13,860 nt of DNA from JAKFWF01 sp031365375 (GCA_031365375.1 JANLXZ010000038.1:1-13860); one strand, 5' to 3'. Positions 7,194 through 13,788 are shown, numbered from the stretch's first letter. Notes: generated by a model from the letters alone, not told the origin. Made by a program: numbers and translations.

Positions 7194-8462
7194 ATGATCA
7201 ACGATACGAACAATCAGATCCGCGACTTTGCCTCGGACGAGCGCGGCACCATCGCAGTCATTTTCAGCCTTTGCGCATTCGTTGTGGTCATGGTGACGGG
7301 CCTGGCAATTGATGTCGGCCGCACCTATCAAGCCAACAGCAAAATCAGCGCCGCGATCGACGCAGCAGCACTCGCCAGCGCCAAGGGACTTCGGGTCAAT
7401 AATCTAAACAATTCCGAGGTCAAAACTTTGGCCCAGAAATACTTCGACCTGAATATGAAAGGCGCGGGCGGAAACATCGCCACGATCAATAGCTTCGCCG
7501 TCGACATCGACCGCAACAAGGGTTCGGTGGGCATCAAGGTCGCGGCCAACGTGCCGATGCTGTTCGCTCGTGTCGGCGGCATCGAGACAATTGCCTTGCC
7601 GAAAAGCGCAGTCGCGATTTTCGACTCGAAAGACATTGAAGTCGGCTTGCAGCTCGACGTCACCGGTTCCATGGGCGGCCGTAAGATTTCCGACCTCAAG
7701 CGCGCCACGAAAAACCTGCTTGATGTTCTGATCCCTGACAGCCCCACCGGCCAGAAGGTGCGGGTTGGCTTCGCGCCCTTCTCGGCTGGTGTCAACGTCG
7801 GTCCATACCTCAAGGCTGTCGATGGCAATCGCTCATCTTCCAACAACTGCACATATGAGCGCCTGACGGCGACGAATGAGAAGACCGATGCAGCTCCGAC
7901 TGGCCCGGACGCTTTCAAAATCAGCGCGGACTTGCCGGGCGCCCAACCTTGCCCGAATGCGCAAATAATCCCGATGACCGATAATAAGAGTTCGCTGAAG
8001 AACGCCGTCGACGGTTACACCGCGAACGGATCGACCGCAGGCCAACTTGGCGCCTCATGGGCCTGGTACCTAGTTTCACCGAATTGGTCATCGATCTGGC
8101 CAGCTGCCAGCAGGCCCGCCCCTTACAACGATGGCCGGACGATCAAAACGGTGCTTCTGATGACCGACGGCGTGTACAACACGATTGGCGGATTGAACAA
8201 GGGCGACGGTTCGGTCGAAGCCGTCACCGCCAGCAAGCTATCGGTCGATATTTGCAACGGGATGAAGGCCAAAGGGGTAACCGTCTACACGGTCGGCTTC
8301 GATCTCAACAGCGCCGGCGCCTACAAGGACCGGGTGATCAACACGCTGACTTCTTGTGCCAGCGAGTCTGCAAAATTCTTCCGTGCCGAGAACGGCGACG
8401 AACTCGAAACCGCTTTTAAGCAAATCGCCGAAGACATCGTCCGGCTGCGTCTTTCGAAATAA
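7194..8462 (+). CDS. Tad-like domain / von Willebrand factor A membrane-anchored protein
   Basis: A 422-residue protein. The N-terminus (about 10-60) is a Tad-like/TadG module: a Gly at the start of a hydrophobic segment (about 19-41), then GLAIDVGR and a DAAALASAKG repeat-like helix. This places most of the protein outside the inner membrane. A von Willebrand A domain follows from about residue 150, with the metal-site motif DVTGS at 155-159 (Thr in the third position of the usual DxSxS) and LMTDG near 320. Four or more Cys in the external part could form disulfides. Relatives occur with Flp/Tad pilus genes, but no cpa/tad genes are visible, so this is a stand-alone copy; adhesion or surface binding is a reasonable but unproven role. 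The ATG is well supported by GGAGG six bases upstream. A 258-bp AT-rich leader region precedes it. Confidence 0.88.
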   Translation: MINDTNNQIRDFASDERGTIAVIFSLCAFVVVMVTGLAIDVGRTYQANSKISAAIDAAALASAKGLRVNNLNNSEVKTLAQKYFDLNMKGAGGNIATINSFAVDIDRNKGSVGIKVAANVPMLFARVGGIETIALPKSAVAIFDSKDIEVGLQLDVTGSMGGRKISDLKRATKNLLDVLIPDSPTGQKVRVGFAPFSAGVNVGPYLKAVDGNRSSSNNCTYERLTATNEKTDAAPTGPDAFKISADLPGAQPCPNAQIIPMTDNKSSLKNAVDGYTANGSTAGQLGASWAWYLVSPNWSSIWPAASRPAPYNDGRTIKTVLLMTDGVYNTIGGLNKGDGSVEAVTASKLSVDICNGMKAKGVTVYTVGFDLNSAGAYKDRVINTLTSCASESAKFFRAENGDELETAFKQIAEDIVRLRLSK

Positions 8463-8793
8463 GCACAGTCAACCACCACGATCTTGGGTGTATCGTCGGG
8501 CCCCGCCCCCTCCTCCCGATAATACCTCCGAGCGAACTGGGGTCCCGTACCAGTCTCGCCCAGACTGCACGCGGGCCCCCTGGTCCTATTTTTATCGACC
8601 GACGAAGATACCAATGCACTCTGGCGTTTCACGGCGTTGTCCGCTATAAGCCGCCTCGACCGGGTGGGTCGGCGGCCGCAAATTTGCCTGATCCAACCCA
8701 AACAGTCGCGATAATCTGTTCACCATTATCAGTTCACCGAGACCGCCGTGCTACGGGTATTCCGACACGGTTCCATGTTGGAGACTTACGTCA
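8463..8793. other. Gene-free spacer with several inverted repeats upstream of rpmF
   Basis: A 331-bp stretch without a credible coding frame on either strand. It contains, in order: a long imperfect hairpin (8539-8580) followed eight bases later by five T; a GC-rich hairpin in which GCCGC/CGACC (8650-8654, 8657-8661) pairs with GGTCG/GCGGC (8667-8676); a perfect 10-bp palindrome GCAAATTTGC (8678-8687); and an inverted repeat GATAAT (8710-8715) / ATTATC (8725-8730) overlapped by two direct copies of GTTCACC (8718-8724, 8732-8738). It should hold the terminator of the Tad-like/VWA gene and the promoter of rpmF. A structured RNA or rpmF leader is possible. Confidence 0.6.
8539..8593 (+). terminator. 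Candidate terminator hairpin after the Tad-like/VWA gene
   Basis: GGGG (8539-8542) pairs with CCCC (8577-8580), CCCG (8544-8547) with CGGG (8572-8575), and CAGTCT (8551-8556) with AGACTG (8562-8567) around a five-base loop CGCCC, with one mismatch and one small internal loop. Five T follow at 8589-8593, but eight bases after the stem rather than directly, so it is not a textbook intrinsic terminator. It lies 76 bp past the stop codon. Confidence 0.5.
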
Positions 8794-8979
8794 ATGGCCG
8801 TTCCGAAACGTAAAACATCGCCGATGAAGCGTGGCTTCCGTCGTTCCGCCGATGCTTTGAAGGCACCGACTTACGTCGAAGATAAAGAGAGCGGTGAGCG
8901 CCGCCGTCCGCACCACATCGACATGAAGACCGGTAAGTACCGTGGCCGTCAGATCCTAGAGCCGAAAACAGACGTCTGA
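8794..8979 (+). CDS. rpmF: 50S ribosomal protein L32
   Basis: A 61-residue basic protein with the L32 hallmarks: the MAVPKRKTSPMKRGFRR start with the conserved AVPK and basic tail, then a PHHIDMKTGKYRGRQIL segment. L32 sits on the large ribosomal subunit near the peptidyl transferase region. The Cys zinc-finger seen in some L32 proteins is absent, as in many alphaproteobacterial forms that lack it. GGAG at 8780-8783 precedes the ATG by ten bases, a slightly long spacing. The stop codon is inside a perfect hairpin (8973-8993). The next gene, a membrane protein, follows after 107 bp on the same strand. Confidence 0.97.
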   Translation: MAVPKRKTSPMKRGFRRSADALKAPTYVEDKESGERRRPHHIDMKTGKYRGRQILEPKTDV

Positions 8980-8993
8980 CCGGCAGTCAGACG
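8973..8993 (+). terminator. Perfect 8-bp hairpin overlapping the rpmF stop codon
   Basis: CGTCTGAC (8973-8980) and GTCAGACG (8986-8993) are perfect inverted repeats around the loop CGGCA. The rpmF stop TGA (8977-8979) is in the left arm. There is no T tract, so it may be a stem-only terminator or attenuator, or a 3'-end stabilising structure on rpmF mRNA. Confidence 0.5.
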
Positions 8994-9086
8994 CTCGGGT
9001 GGTGAGGCAACTCGACACTCGAATTTGCAACCCGAATTCGCATTGCGGCGTGCACGAACGCCCCCAGCACACCCTGGAGTTGTGAA

Positions 9087-9497
9087 ATGTCCTTGCGCGC
9101 CCTGCCGCTGATCGTCATTGCGTTTTTGCTTTACAACGTGATCGTGTTGGCCGGCAGCCCCGACCCAAATGTTACACTCGCGACTAAGATCTTCTCGATA
9201 CCGATGATCAAAGCCACGTGGATGTTCACTTGGGGGGATTTTGTCCTGCTAATGACGATGATGTTGTTGTTCGTCGAGATTCTCAAGTCAACGTACACGT
9301 CCACGACATCACTGCTCGATCACGGGTTGTCGATGCTTGTCTTTGTCGTGTGTCTGATCGAATTCATCATCGTCCCTCAAGCGGCAACATCAGTATTCTT
9401 CCTGATCATGGTTGCGACGCTGATCGACGTGGTGGCCGGCTACACGATAGGCATTCGCGTTGCCCGCCGCGACCTTAACATTGGCGGCGAACAATAG
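9087..9497 (+). CDS. Predicted four-helix integral membrane protein, function unknown
   Basis: A 136-residue very hydrophobic protein that I do not recognise as a named family. Predicted membrane segments are at about 5-22, 44-65, 76-95 and 99-119. Residues 23-42 form a polar loop (SPDPNVTLATK), and the C-terminal tail is basic (RVARRDLN), which favours a cytoplasmic C-terminus. Met and Phe are frequent in segments two and four. GGAG at 9076-9079, seven bases before the ATG, supports this start. It follows rpmF by 107 bp and precedes the EAL gene by 115 bp, all on the same strand, so weak co-expression is possible, but the hairpin at the rpmF stop may separate them. Alternatives such as a small transporter or scaffold protein cannot be told apart. 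Confidence 0.8.
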   Translation: MSLRALPLIVIAFLLYNVIVLAGSPDPNVTLATKIFSIPMIKATWMFTWGDFVLLMTMMLLFVEILKSTYTSTTSLLDHGLSMLVFVVCLIEFIIVPQAATSVFFLIMVATLIDVVAGYTIGIRVARRDLNIGGEQ

Positions 9498-9528
9498 CCG
9501 CATCACTACTGCCCCAAACGGGAGATTT

Positions 9529-9609
9529 ATGAACGCGGCTGGAGGCAACTCTGGCCGTTTCTGCGTTCGAGTTAACGATCGAACTTGCTGCCGCTTCAAG
9601 GGTTGTTAG
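9529..9609 (+). CDS. Possible 26-residue Cys-rich leader ORF, in frame with the EAL gene
   Basis: GGGAG (9520-9524) stands four bases before an ATG at 9529, which opens 26 codons (MNAAGGNSGRFCVRVNDRTC then CRFKGC) and ends at TAG 9607-9609. The frame is the same as that of the EAL gene, whose first possible start is the TTG at 9613. This may be a regulatory leader peptide, or the real N-terminus of the EAL protein cut by an amber stop, or chance. The predicted peptide has four Cys and is basic. Confidence 0.35.
   Translation: MNAAGGNSGRFCVRVNDRTCCRFKGC
9565..9584. promoter_or_regulatory. Inverted repeat GTTCGA-N8-TCGAAC upstream of the EAL gene
   Basis: Perfect six-base arms, GTTCGA (9565-9570) and TCGAAC (9579-9584), flank the eight bases GTTAACGA. 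It could be an operator for the EAL gene or a small RNA hairpin within the leader. The short arms make chance possible. Confidence 0.3.
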
Positions 9610-9612
9610 CGT

Positions 9613-11454
9613 TTGTCGCCTACGCTTGCAGAGTTGAACAGCTCCAGCAGTGTATTGCTGCGTCGAACGATCGGTTGTCCGCCTGTGAAATCCACTCCGC
9701 TTCAAGCAGCGTTCCTGGCGGAGCCTGCGTCCGGGCTGACCGAGCGCGGTTCCAGCACGCCGACGACCCGTCTCTCCGATATCGGCCTCGTGGATATCAT
9801 GTCCACAGTCGAGGAAACCGCATATATTTGGGACATTGCTAGCGACCGGATCGACTGGGAAAGCAACGCCATTCAGGTGCTCGGGGTTCGTGCACTCGAT
9901 GCCATCTCATCTGGCGCGGATTTCCAGCAGCTCATTGCTGCGGAACACCTGAGCCGCCGTACTCAGGCGATTTCGGCTCAGCACAGCGTGTCCGGCAAGG
10001 CGATCCCCTACCGGATTCAGTATCGCTTTCTGCCGCAAGGGTCTCGCCGTGATTTCTCGATCTGGCTCGAAGATCACGGCAGCTGGTGGGCCGATGAGAA
10101 CGGAATGGCCGTTCGCGCCCGGGGCGTTATTCGCGTAATCAACGATCGCTATAAGGAGGAGCAGCGGCTGCTTCACCGAAGCGACCACGATGAATTGACC
10201 GGGCAACTCAACCGCATCCGTCTGACCGAGGCGCTGGACGTGTCGATGAGTCAAGCCAAGGCATCTGGCAAACCGGCAGCATTCCTGGTCGCGGCCGTAA
10301 ATAACATGGCGGTGATCAACGAGGCGTTCGGCTTCGATGTCGGCGATGAAATCATCGCGTCGATCGGCCACGTCCTGAAAGACAAATTGCGCACCGGCGA
10401 CACCCTGGGCCGTTATTCGTCCAACAAGTTCGGCATAATCTTGAACGATTGCGCTCCTGGTGCGGTTCGAATTGCAGCAGAGCGGTTCATGAAGGCAATC
10501 CGCGACACGCCGATGCGGACATCCGAATGTCAGCTCGCGGCTACCGTTTCGATCGGCGGTGTGCACCTGCCAGCCCAAGCCGAGACGGTCCACGAAGCTG
10601 CGAGCGCGGCCTTGAGCGCATTGGACTGCGCTCGATTGAAACGTCACGACTGTTTTCACTCGTTCGAACCTAACCCAGCGCGCGAGAGCACCCGCCGCCG
10701 CAATATTATGATTGCCGACGACGTCATCACGGCATTGGATGAAGGCCGGATGCTGCTCGCGCTGCAGCCGATCGTGTCGACGACGACGCGCAAACCGATT
10801 CTGTACGAATGTCTGCTGCGGATGGAGCAGCCAGATGGCCGCATCGTATCGGCGGGCGAGTTCATCGAGGTTGCCGAGCAATTAGGTCTCTCGCGTGTGA
10901 TCGATCGCCGAACGCTCGAAATGTCGGTCGCTTTCGCAAAGAAACATCCGCACGTGCACCTCTCCGTCAATGTGTCGAGCCTGACGTGCAGTGATCACGA
11001 GTGGATGGTCGCGCTGCATAAGTTGACCGGCGGCCAACGTCAGATTACCGAGCGGTTGACGATCGAAATTACCGAGACGACCGCAATCGACGATATGGAC
11101 CAATCGATCGCCTTCGTGGATACGCTTAAGGAGCTTGGCTGCCGTGTCGCGATCGACGACTTTGGCGCGGGATACACGTCATTCAAGAATTTGAAGCATC
11201 TCGCGGTCGACATGGTCAAAATCGACGGCGCGTTCGTGAAAAACCTATCGGCCGACAAGACCGATGCGATTTTCATAAATACGATGGCGCAGCTGGCGCG
11301 CTCGTTTGGTATGACGACCGTCGCCGAATGGGTCGGCGACGAAGCTACCGCCCAGTTACTCGCGGATGCTGGGATCGATTATATGCAAGGGTTTTACTTC
11401 GGCAAACCGTTGATGGCGACGGACAAAGATAGCCCCTTCGCGCTCGCGAGCTAG
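9613..11454 (+). CDS. PAS-like / degenerate GGDEF / EAL protein, predicted c-di-GMP phosphodiesterase
   Basis: Up to 613 residues, with no signal peptide or membrane segment seen, so cytoplasmic. A PAS-like sensor region spans about 65-180. The GGDEF domain (about 185-345) keeps the DELTGQLNR entry motif (193-201), but its active site reads SSNKF (269-273), so cyclase activity should be lost. The EAL domain (about 365-605) has ECL at 399-401 and all the expected catalytic residues: Glu399, Asn453, Glu485, Glu488, Asp515, Asp516, Lys536, Glu572 and Gln592. From Asn453 on, their spacing equals that in the well-studied phosphodiesterase RocR. It should therefore hydrolyse c-di-GMP to pGpG. The start is uncertain: TTG 9613 has AAGGG ten bases upstream; GTG 9685 and ATG 9799 are alternatives. 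The stop is one base from the phaR stop on the other strand. Confidence 0.92.
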   Translation: MSPTLAELNSSSSVLLRRTIGCPPVKSTPLQAAFLAEPASGLTERGSSTPTTRLSDIGLVDIMSTVEETAYIWDIASDRIDWESNAIQVLGVRALDAISSGADFQQLIAAEHLSRRTQAISAQHSVSGKAIPYRIQYRFLPQGSRRDFSIWLEDHGSWWADENGMAVRARGVIRVINDRYKEEQRLLHRSDHDELTGQLNRIRLTEALDVSMSQAKASGKPAAFLVAAVNNMAVINEAFGFDVGDEIIASIGHVLKDKLRTGDTLGRYSSNKFGIILNDCAPGAVRIAAERFMKAIRDTPMRTSECQLAATVSIGGVHLPAQAETVHEAASAALSALDCARLKRHDCFHSFEPNPARESTRRRNIMIADDVITALDEGRMLLALQPIVSTTTRKPILYECLLRMEQPDGRIVSAGEFIEVAEQLGLSRVIDRRTLEMSVAFAKKHPHVHLSVNVSSLTCSDHEWMVALHKLTGGQRQITERLTIEITETTAIDDMDQSIAFVDTLKELGCRVAIDDFGAGYTSFKNLKHLAVDMVKIDGAFVKNLSADKTDAIFINTMAQLARSFGMTTVAEWVGDEATAQLLADAGIDYMQGFYFGKPLMATDKDSPFALAS

Positions 11455-11455
11455 C

Positions 11456-12166
11456 TCAACTGCGCCCCTGCGACAGCTTTTCGATTTTCTGCTGCATCGC
11501 CGCGAGCTCCGCCTTTAACTCGGCTAGGTCGCCGGACGTAGCCGAAGCAGAGGTCGCCACTTCAGCGGCTGTCCCGGCCGCTGGCGAAGGCACAGCCGCC
11601 GGCCTTGCGCCCGTCGGCCGCACACCCGCTTCCTCTGCCTTCGGCGTAGTTCCAAGCGGTATCGCTGCGGAAAACGGCGTCCACATCTTCATTGCTTGTT
11701 CGAACATCGACATGTTCTTGCGCGTCTGCTCCTGCATGGCCTCGAATGCCGTGCTACCAAATGGTGATTGGGCAAAGAACGGCGCGAACTGAGAGCGAAA
11801 CCGCTCCTGCTCGTTGACGAGCGTTTGCAAGCTCATTTGCAGATAGCTTGGGACCATTTTGCCGATGCTGTCGTCATAAAACCGGATCAACTGGCGAAGG
11901 AACGGCACCGGCAGCAAAGTATGCCCGCCAGACTTGGCTTCCTGCTCGACGATGATTTGCGTTAGGACCGCATGGGTAAGATCGTCGCCGGTCTTGGCAT
12001 CGAACACCAGAAAATCACGGTCGGAGCGAACCATGGCGGCCAAATCGTCCAAAGTCACATACGCGCTGGTCTCGGTATTATAAAGCCGCCGATTGGCGTA
12101 CTTTTTGATAACGACGGCTTCGCGTTTCGGCACGGACGGAACAGGTTGTTCAAGAACAGCGCTCAT
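11456..12166 (-). CDS. phaR: Polyhydroxyalkanoate synthesis repressor PhaR
   Basis: A 236-residue DNA- and granule-binding regulator. The N-terminal PHB/PHA accumulation regulator domain (about 17-78) carries IKKYANRRLYNTETSAYVTL, the family hallmark. A second PHB_acc segment follows at about 83-125 (VPFLRQLIRFYDDSIGKMVP). Next come an Ala/Pro-rich linker (about 170-215) and a C-terminal heptad-like helix (LAELKAELAAMQQKIEKL) that probably mediates oligomerisation. In the family, PhaR binds TGC-rich DNA upstream of phasin and phaR genes and is released by binding PHA granules. The gene is divergent from phaA. The Shine-Dalgarno before ATG 12166 is weak (GCGG). It converges on the EAL gene with one intervening base. 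Confidence 0.96.
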   Translation of the reverse strand: MSAVLEQPVPSVPKREAVVIKKYANRRLYNTETSAYVTLDDLAAMVRSDRDFLVFDAKTGDDLTHAVLTQIIVEQEAKSGGHTLLPVPFLRQLIRFYDDSIGKMVPSYLQMSLQTLVNEQERFRSQFAPFFAQSPFGSTAFEAMQEQTRKNMSMFEQAMKMWTPFSAAIPLGTTPKAEEAGVRPTGARPAAVPSPAAGTAAEVATSASATSGDLAELKAELAAMQQKIEKLSQGRS

Positions 12167-12198
12167 GATTACCGCACTTCATTTTCCAGGCGCGGCCC

Positions 12199-12215
12199 TT
12201 GCCGCAATGCAACAA
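12199..12215. promoter_or_regulatory. Candidate PhaR operator upstream of phaR
   Basis: TTGCCGCAATGCAACAA contains two half-site-like arrangements: TTGC-C-GCAA (12199-12207) and TTGC-N6-GCAA (12199-12202 with 12209-12212). It sits 33 bp upstream of the phaR start. PhaR proteins of alpha- and betaproteobacteria recognise TGC/GCA-rich elements and autoregulate their own gene, so autorepression is a fair inference. The site is called by eye. Confidence 0.45.
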
Positions 12216-12223
12216 TCTATCAT

Positions 12224-12247
12224 GAAGTGGTTGGGGCAGACCACTTC
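12224..12247. promoter_or_regulatory. Perfect 8+8 inverted repeat between phaR and phaA
   Basis: GAAGTGGT (12224-12231) and ACCACTTC (12240-12247) are exact inverted copies separated by TGGGGCAG. The 24-bp dyad lies between the PhaR-like site and the candidate phaA promoter, where it could affect both genes. Its sequence does not resemble the TGC/GCA PhaR element, so another regulator or an RNA hairpin at the 5' end of a phaR transcript is possible. Confidence 0.45.
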
Positions 12248-12265
12248 TTTGTATATGGGATGCCA

Positions 12266-12294
12266 TTGACGCTTGTCGACCCGCCGCCGATATT
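12266..12294 (+). promoter_or_regulatory. Candidate sigma-70-type promoter of phaA
   Basis: TTGACG (12266-12271, five of six to the -35 consensus) and GATATT (12289-12294, four of six to the -10) are 17 bases apart. A start near 12301 would leave a leader of about 155 bases before phaA. Two hexamers are weak evidence alone; the position and exact spacing raise it. Confidence 0.4.
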
Positions 12295-12386
12295 TTGCTG
12301 AATGCATAGGTTTCGGCTCGGAATGTCGCTTCTCTTGCCGCCGAAATTTGCTACGGTCGCAAGGCACATTCATCCCACTCCGCAAC

Positions 12387-12398
12387 GCCTAGCTAGGC
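12387..12398. repeat. Perfect 12-bp palindrome in the phaA leader
   Basis: GCCTAGCTAGGC is fully self-complementary and contains CTAG twice, a tetramer often rare in proteobacterial genomes. It is 57 bp upstream of the phaA ATG and downstream of the candidate promoter, so it could be an operator. It has no loop, so it is more likely to act as DNA than as an RNA hairpin. Confidence 0.4.
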
Positions 12399-12455
12399 TT
12401 TGTTCGATTGCCGCCTTCCGCGCCTCGAAATTATTCCTCCCAGGGAGACACGCAC

Positions 12456-13643
12456 ATGTCCAAGGATTCCACATCCATCGTAATCGCCAGCGCTGCTCGT
12501 ACGCCAGTCGGCTCGTTCAGTGGTGCGTTAGCTAGCGTCCCGGCGCATGAACTCGGCAGGATCGCCATCCAAGCCGCGATCGAACGTGCTGGCGTTAAGG
12601 CCGCCGACGTGAGCGAAGTCATTCTCGGCCAAATTCTCACCGCTGGCGCCGGCCAGAACCCTGCGCGCCAAGCGTCGATCGCGGCCGGCATCCCGATCGA
12701 GAGCCCGGCCTGGGGTATGAACCAGCTTTGCGGCTCGGGCTTGCGTGCCGTCGCACTCGGCGCTCAGCAGATCAAGGATGGCTCGGCCACGATCGTCGTT
12801 GCCGGTGGCCAGGAAAGCATGAGTCAGTCACCCCACTGTGCCCACCTTCGCGACGGCACCAAGATGGGCGACATGAAATTCATCGACACGATGATCAAGG
12901 ATGGTCTGTGGGATGCCTTCAACGGCTATCATATGGGCAACACCGCTGAGAACGTCGCCAAGCAATTTCAAATCACCCGTGATGAGCAGGACAAGTTTGC
13001 CGTCGCCTCACAGAACAAGGCTGAAGCTGCGCGTAAAGCCGGACGGTTCAAGGACGAGATTGCACCAGTCACCGTCAAGGGCCGCAAAGGCGACGTTATC
13101 GTTTCCGACGACGAGTACATCAAGGACGGCACGACCCTGGAAGGCGTATCCAAACTGCGCCCTGCGTTCGACAAGACCGGCACCGTGACGGCTGCCAACG
13201 CCTCGGGCATCAACGATGGCGCCGCCGCCGTCGTGTTGATGACTGCCGAGGAAGCCAAGAAACGTGGCATTACGCCGCTGGCTCGCATCGTTTCGTGGGC
13301 AAGCGTCGGTGTCGATCCGGCGGTGATGGGCACCGGGCCGATCCCGGCTTCGAAACTCGCACTTGAGAAAGCTGGCTGGAAGGCTGCAGACCTCGACTTG
13401 ATCGAGGCCAACGAAGCGTTCGCCGCGCAAGCCTGCGCCGTCAACAAAGGCCTCGGCTGGGACACCACCAAGGTCAACGTTAACGGCGGCGCGATTGCCA
13501 TCGGCCACCCGATCGGCGCCTCGGGGGCGCGCGTGTTGACGACACTCCTCTACGAAATGAAGCGTCGCGACGCCAAGAAGGGCCTCGCCACACTGTGCAT
13601 CGGCGGCGGCATGGGCGTTGCCATGTGTGTCGAGCGCGATTGA
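12456..13643 (+). CDS. phaA: Acetyl-CoA C-acetyltransferase (beta-ketothiolase)
   Basis: Condenses two acetyl-CoA to acetoacetyl-CoA, the first step of poly-3-hydroxybutyrate synthesis; the reaction is reversible, so the enzyme can also work in ketone or fatty acid breakdown. The 395-residue length is typical. The nucleophile Cys92 is in NQLCGSGLRA. The two other catalytic residues are His351 in GHPIGASG and Cys381 in CIGGGMG. The conserved GGQESMSQSPH and NEAFAAQA stretches are intact. Start: ATG 12456 has GGGAG (12443-12447) eight bases upstream, while the longer frame from 12408 adds 16 unconserved residues. The divergent PhaR gene supports the phaA symbol over a generic thiolase. The usual partner phaB does not follow directly: a hairpin and non-coding sequence come next. 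Confidence 0.95.
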   Translation: MSKDSTSIVIASAARTPVGSFSGALASVPAHELGRIAIQAAIERAGVKAADVSEVILGQILTAGAGQNPARQASIAAGIPIESPAWGMNQLCGSGLRAVALGAQQIKDGSATIVVAGGQESMSQSPHCAHLRDGTKMGDMKFIDTMIKDGLWDAFNGYHMGNTAENVAKQFQITRDEQDKFAVASQNKAEAARKAGRFKDEIAPVTVKGRKGDVIVSDDEYIKDGTTLEGVSKLRPAFDKTGTVTAANASGINDGAAAVVLMTAEEAKKRGITPLARIVSWASVGVDPAVMGTGPIPASKLALEKAGWKAADLDLIEANEAFAAQACAVNKGLGWDTTKVNVNGGAIAIGHPIGASGARVLTTLLYEMKRRDAKKGLATLCIGGGMGVAMCVERD

Positions 13644-13651
13644 AAAGTACC

Positions 13652-13681
13652 CGGCTGGCTCCGAACAAGCGGAGCCGGCTG
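13652..13681 (+). terminator. Hairpin after phaA, probable transcription end
   Basis: A 12-base-pair stem: CGGCT plus GGCTCCG (13652-13663) pairs with CGGAGCC plus GGCTG (13670-13681), with two G-T wobbles, around the six-base loop AACAAG. It starts eight bases after the phaA stop. No T tract follows, so termination may be weak or need Rho. It suggests phaA is transcribed alone. Confidence 0.5.
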
Positions 13682-13788
13682 CGGGCACCGGTGCAACTCT
13701 GCGCCCACGGTCGTTGATCAGACTTCATAGACGGTACTTCTCGACGAGCATTCTCTCCGGGGAGCCCGTCTCGAGCACTTCGCACCAC

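Noticed and set aside
8539..8580. Transposon end or attachment site
   Set aside because: The inverted repeat is a single local hairpin with a five-base loop; no transposase, target duplication or second copy is present.
8321..8701. Minus-strand open frame of 126 codons across the end of the Tad-like/VWA gene and the spacer
   Set aside because: Half lies opposite the VWA domain and the rest crosses hairpins; composition is Arg/Ser-rich and no Shine-Dalgarno or family resemblance was seen.
12302..12535. Plus-strand ORF starting ATG 12302 in the phaA leader
   Set aside because: It overlaps the phaA start out of frame, has no Shine-Dalgarno and no conserved-looking segment.
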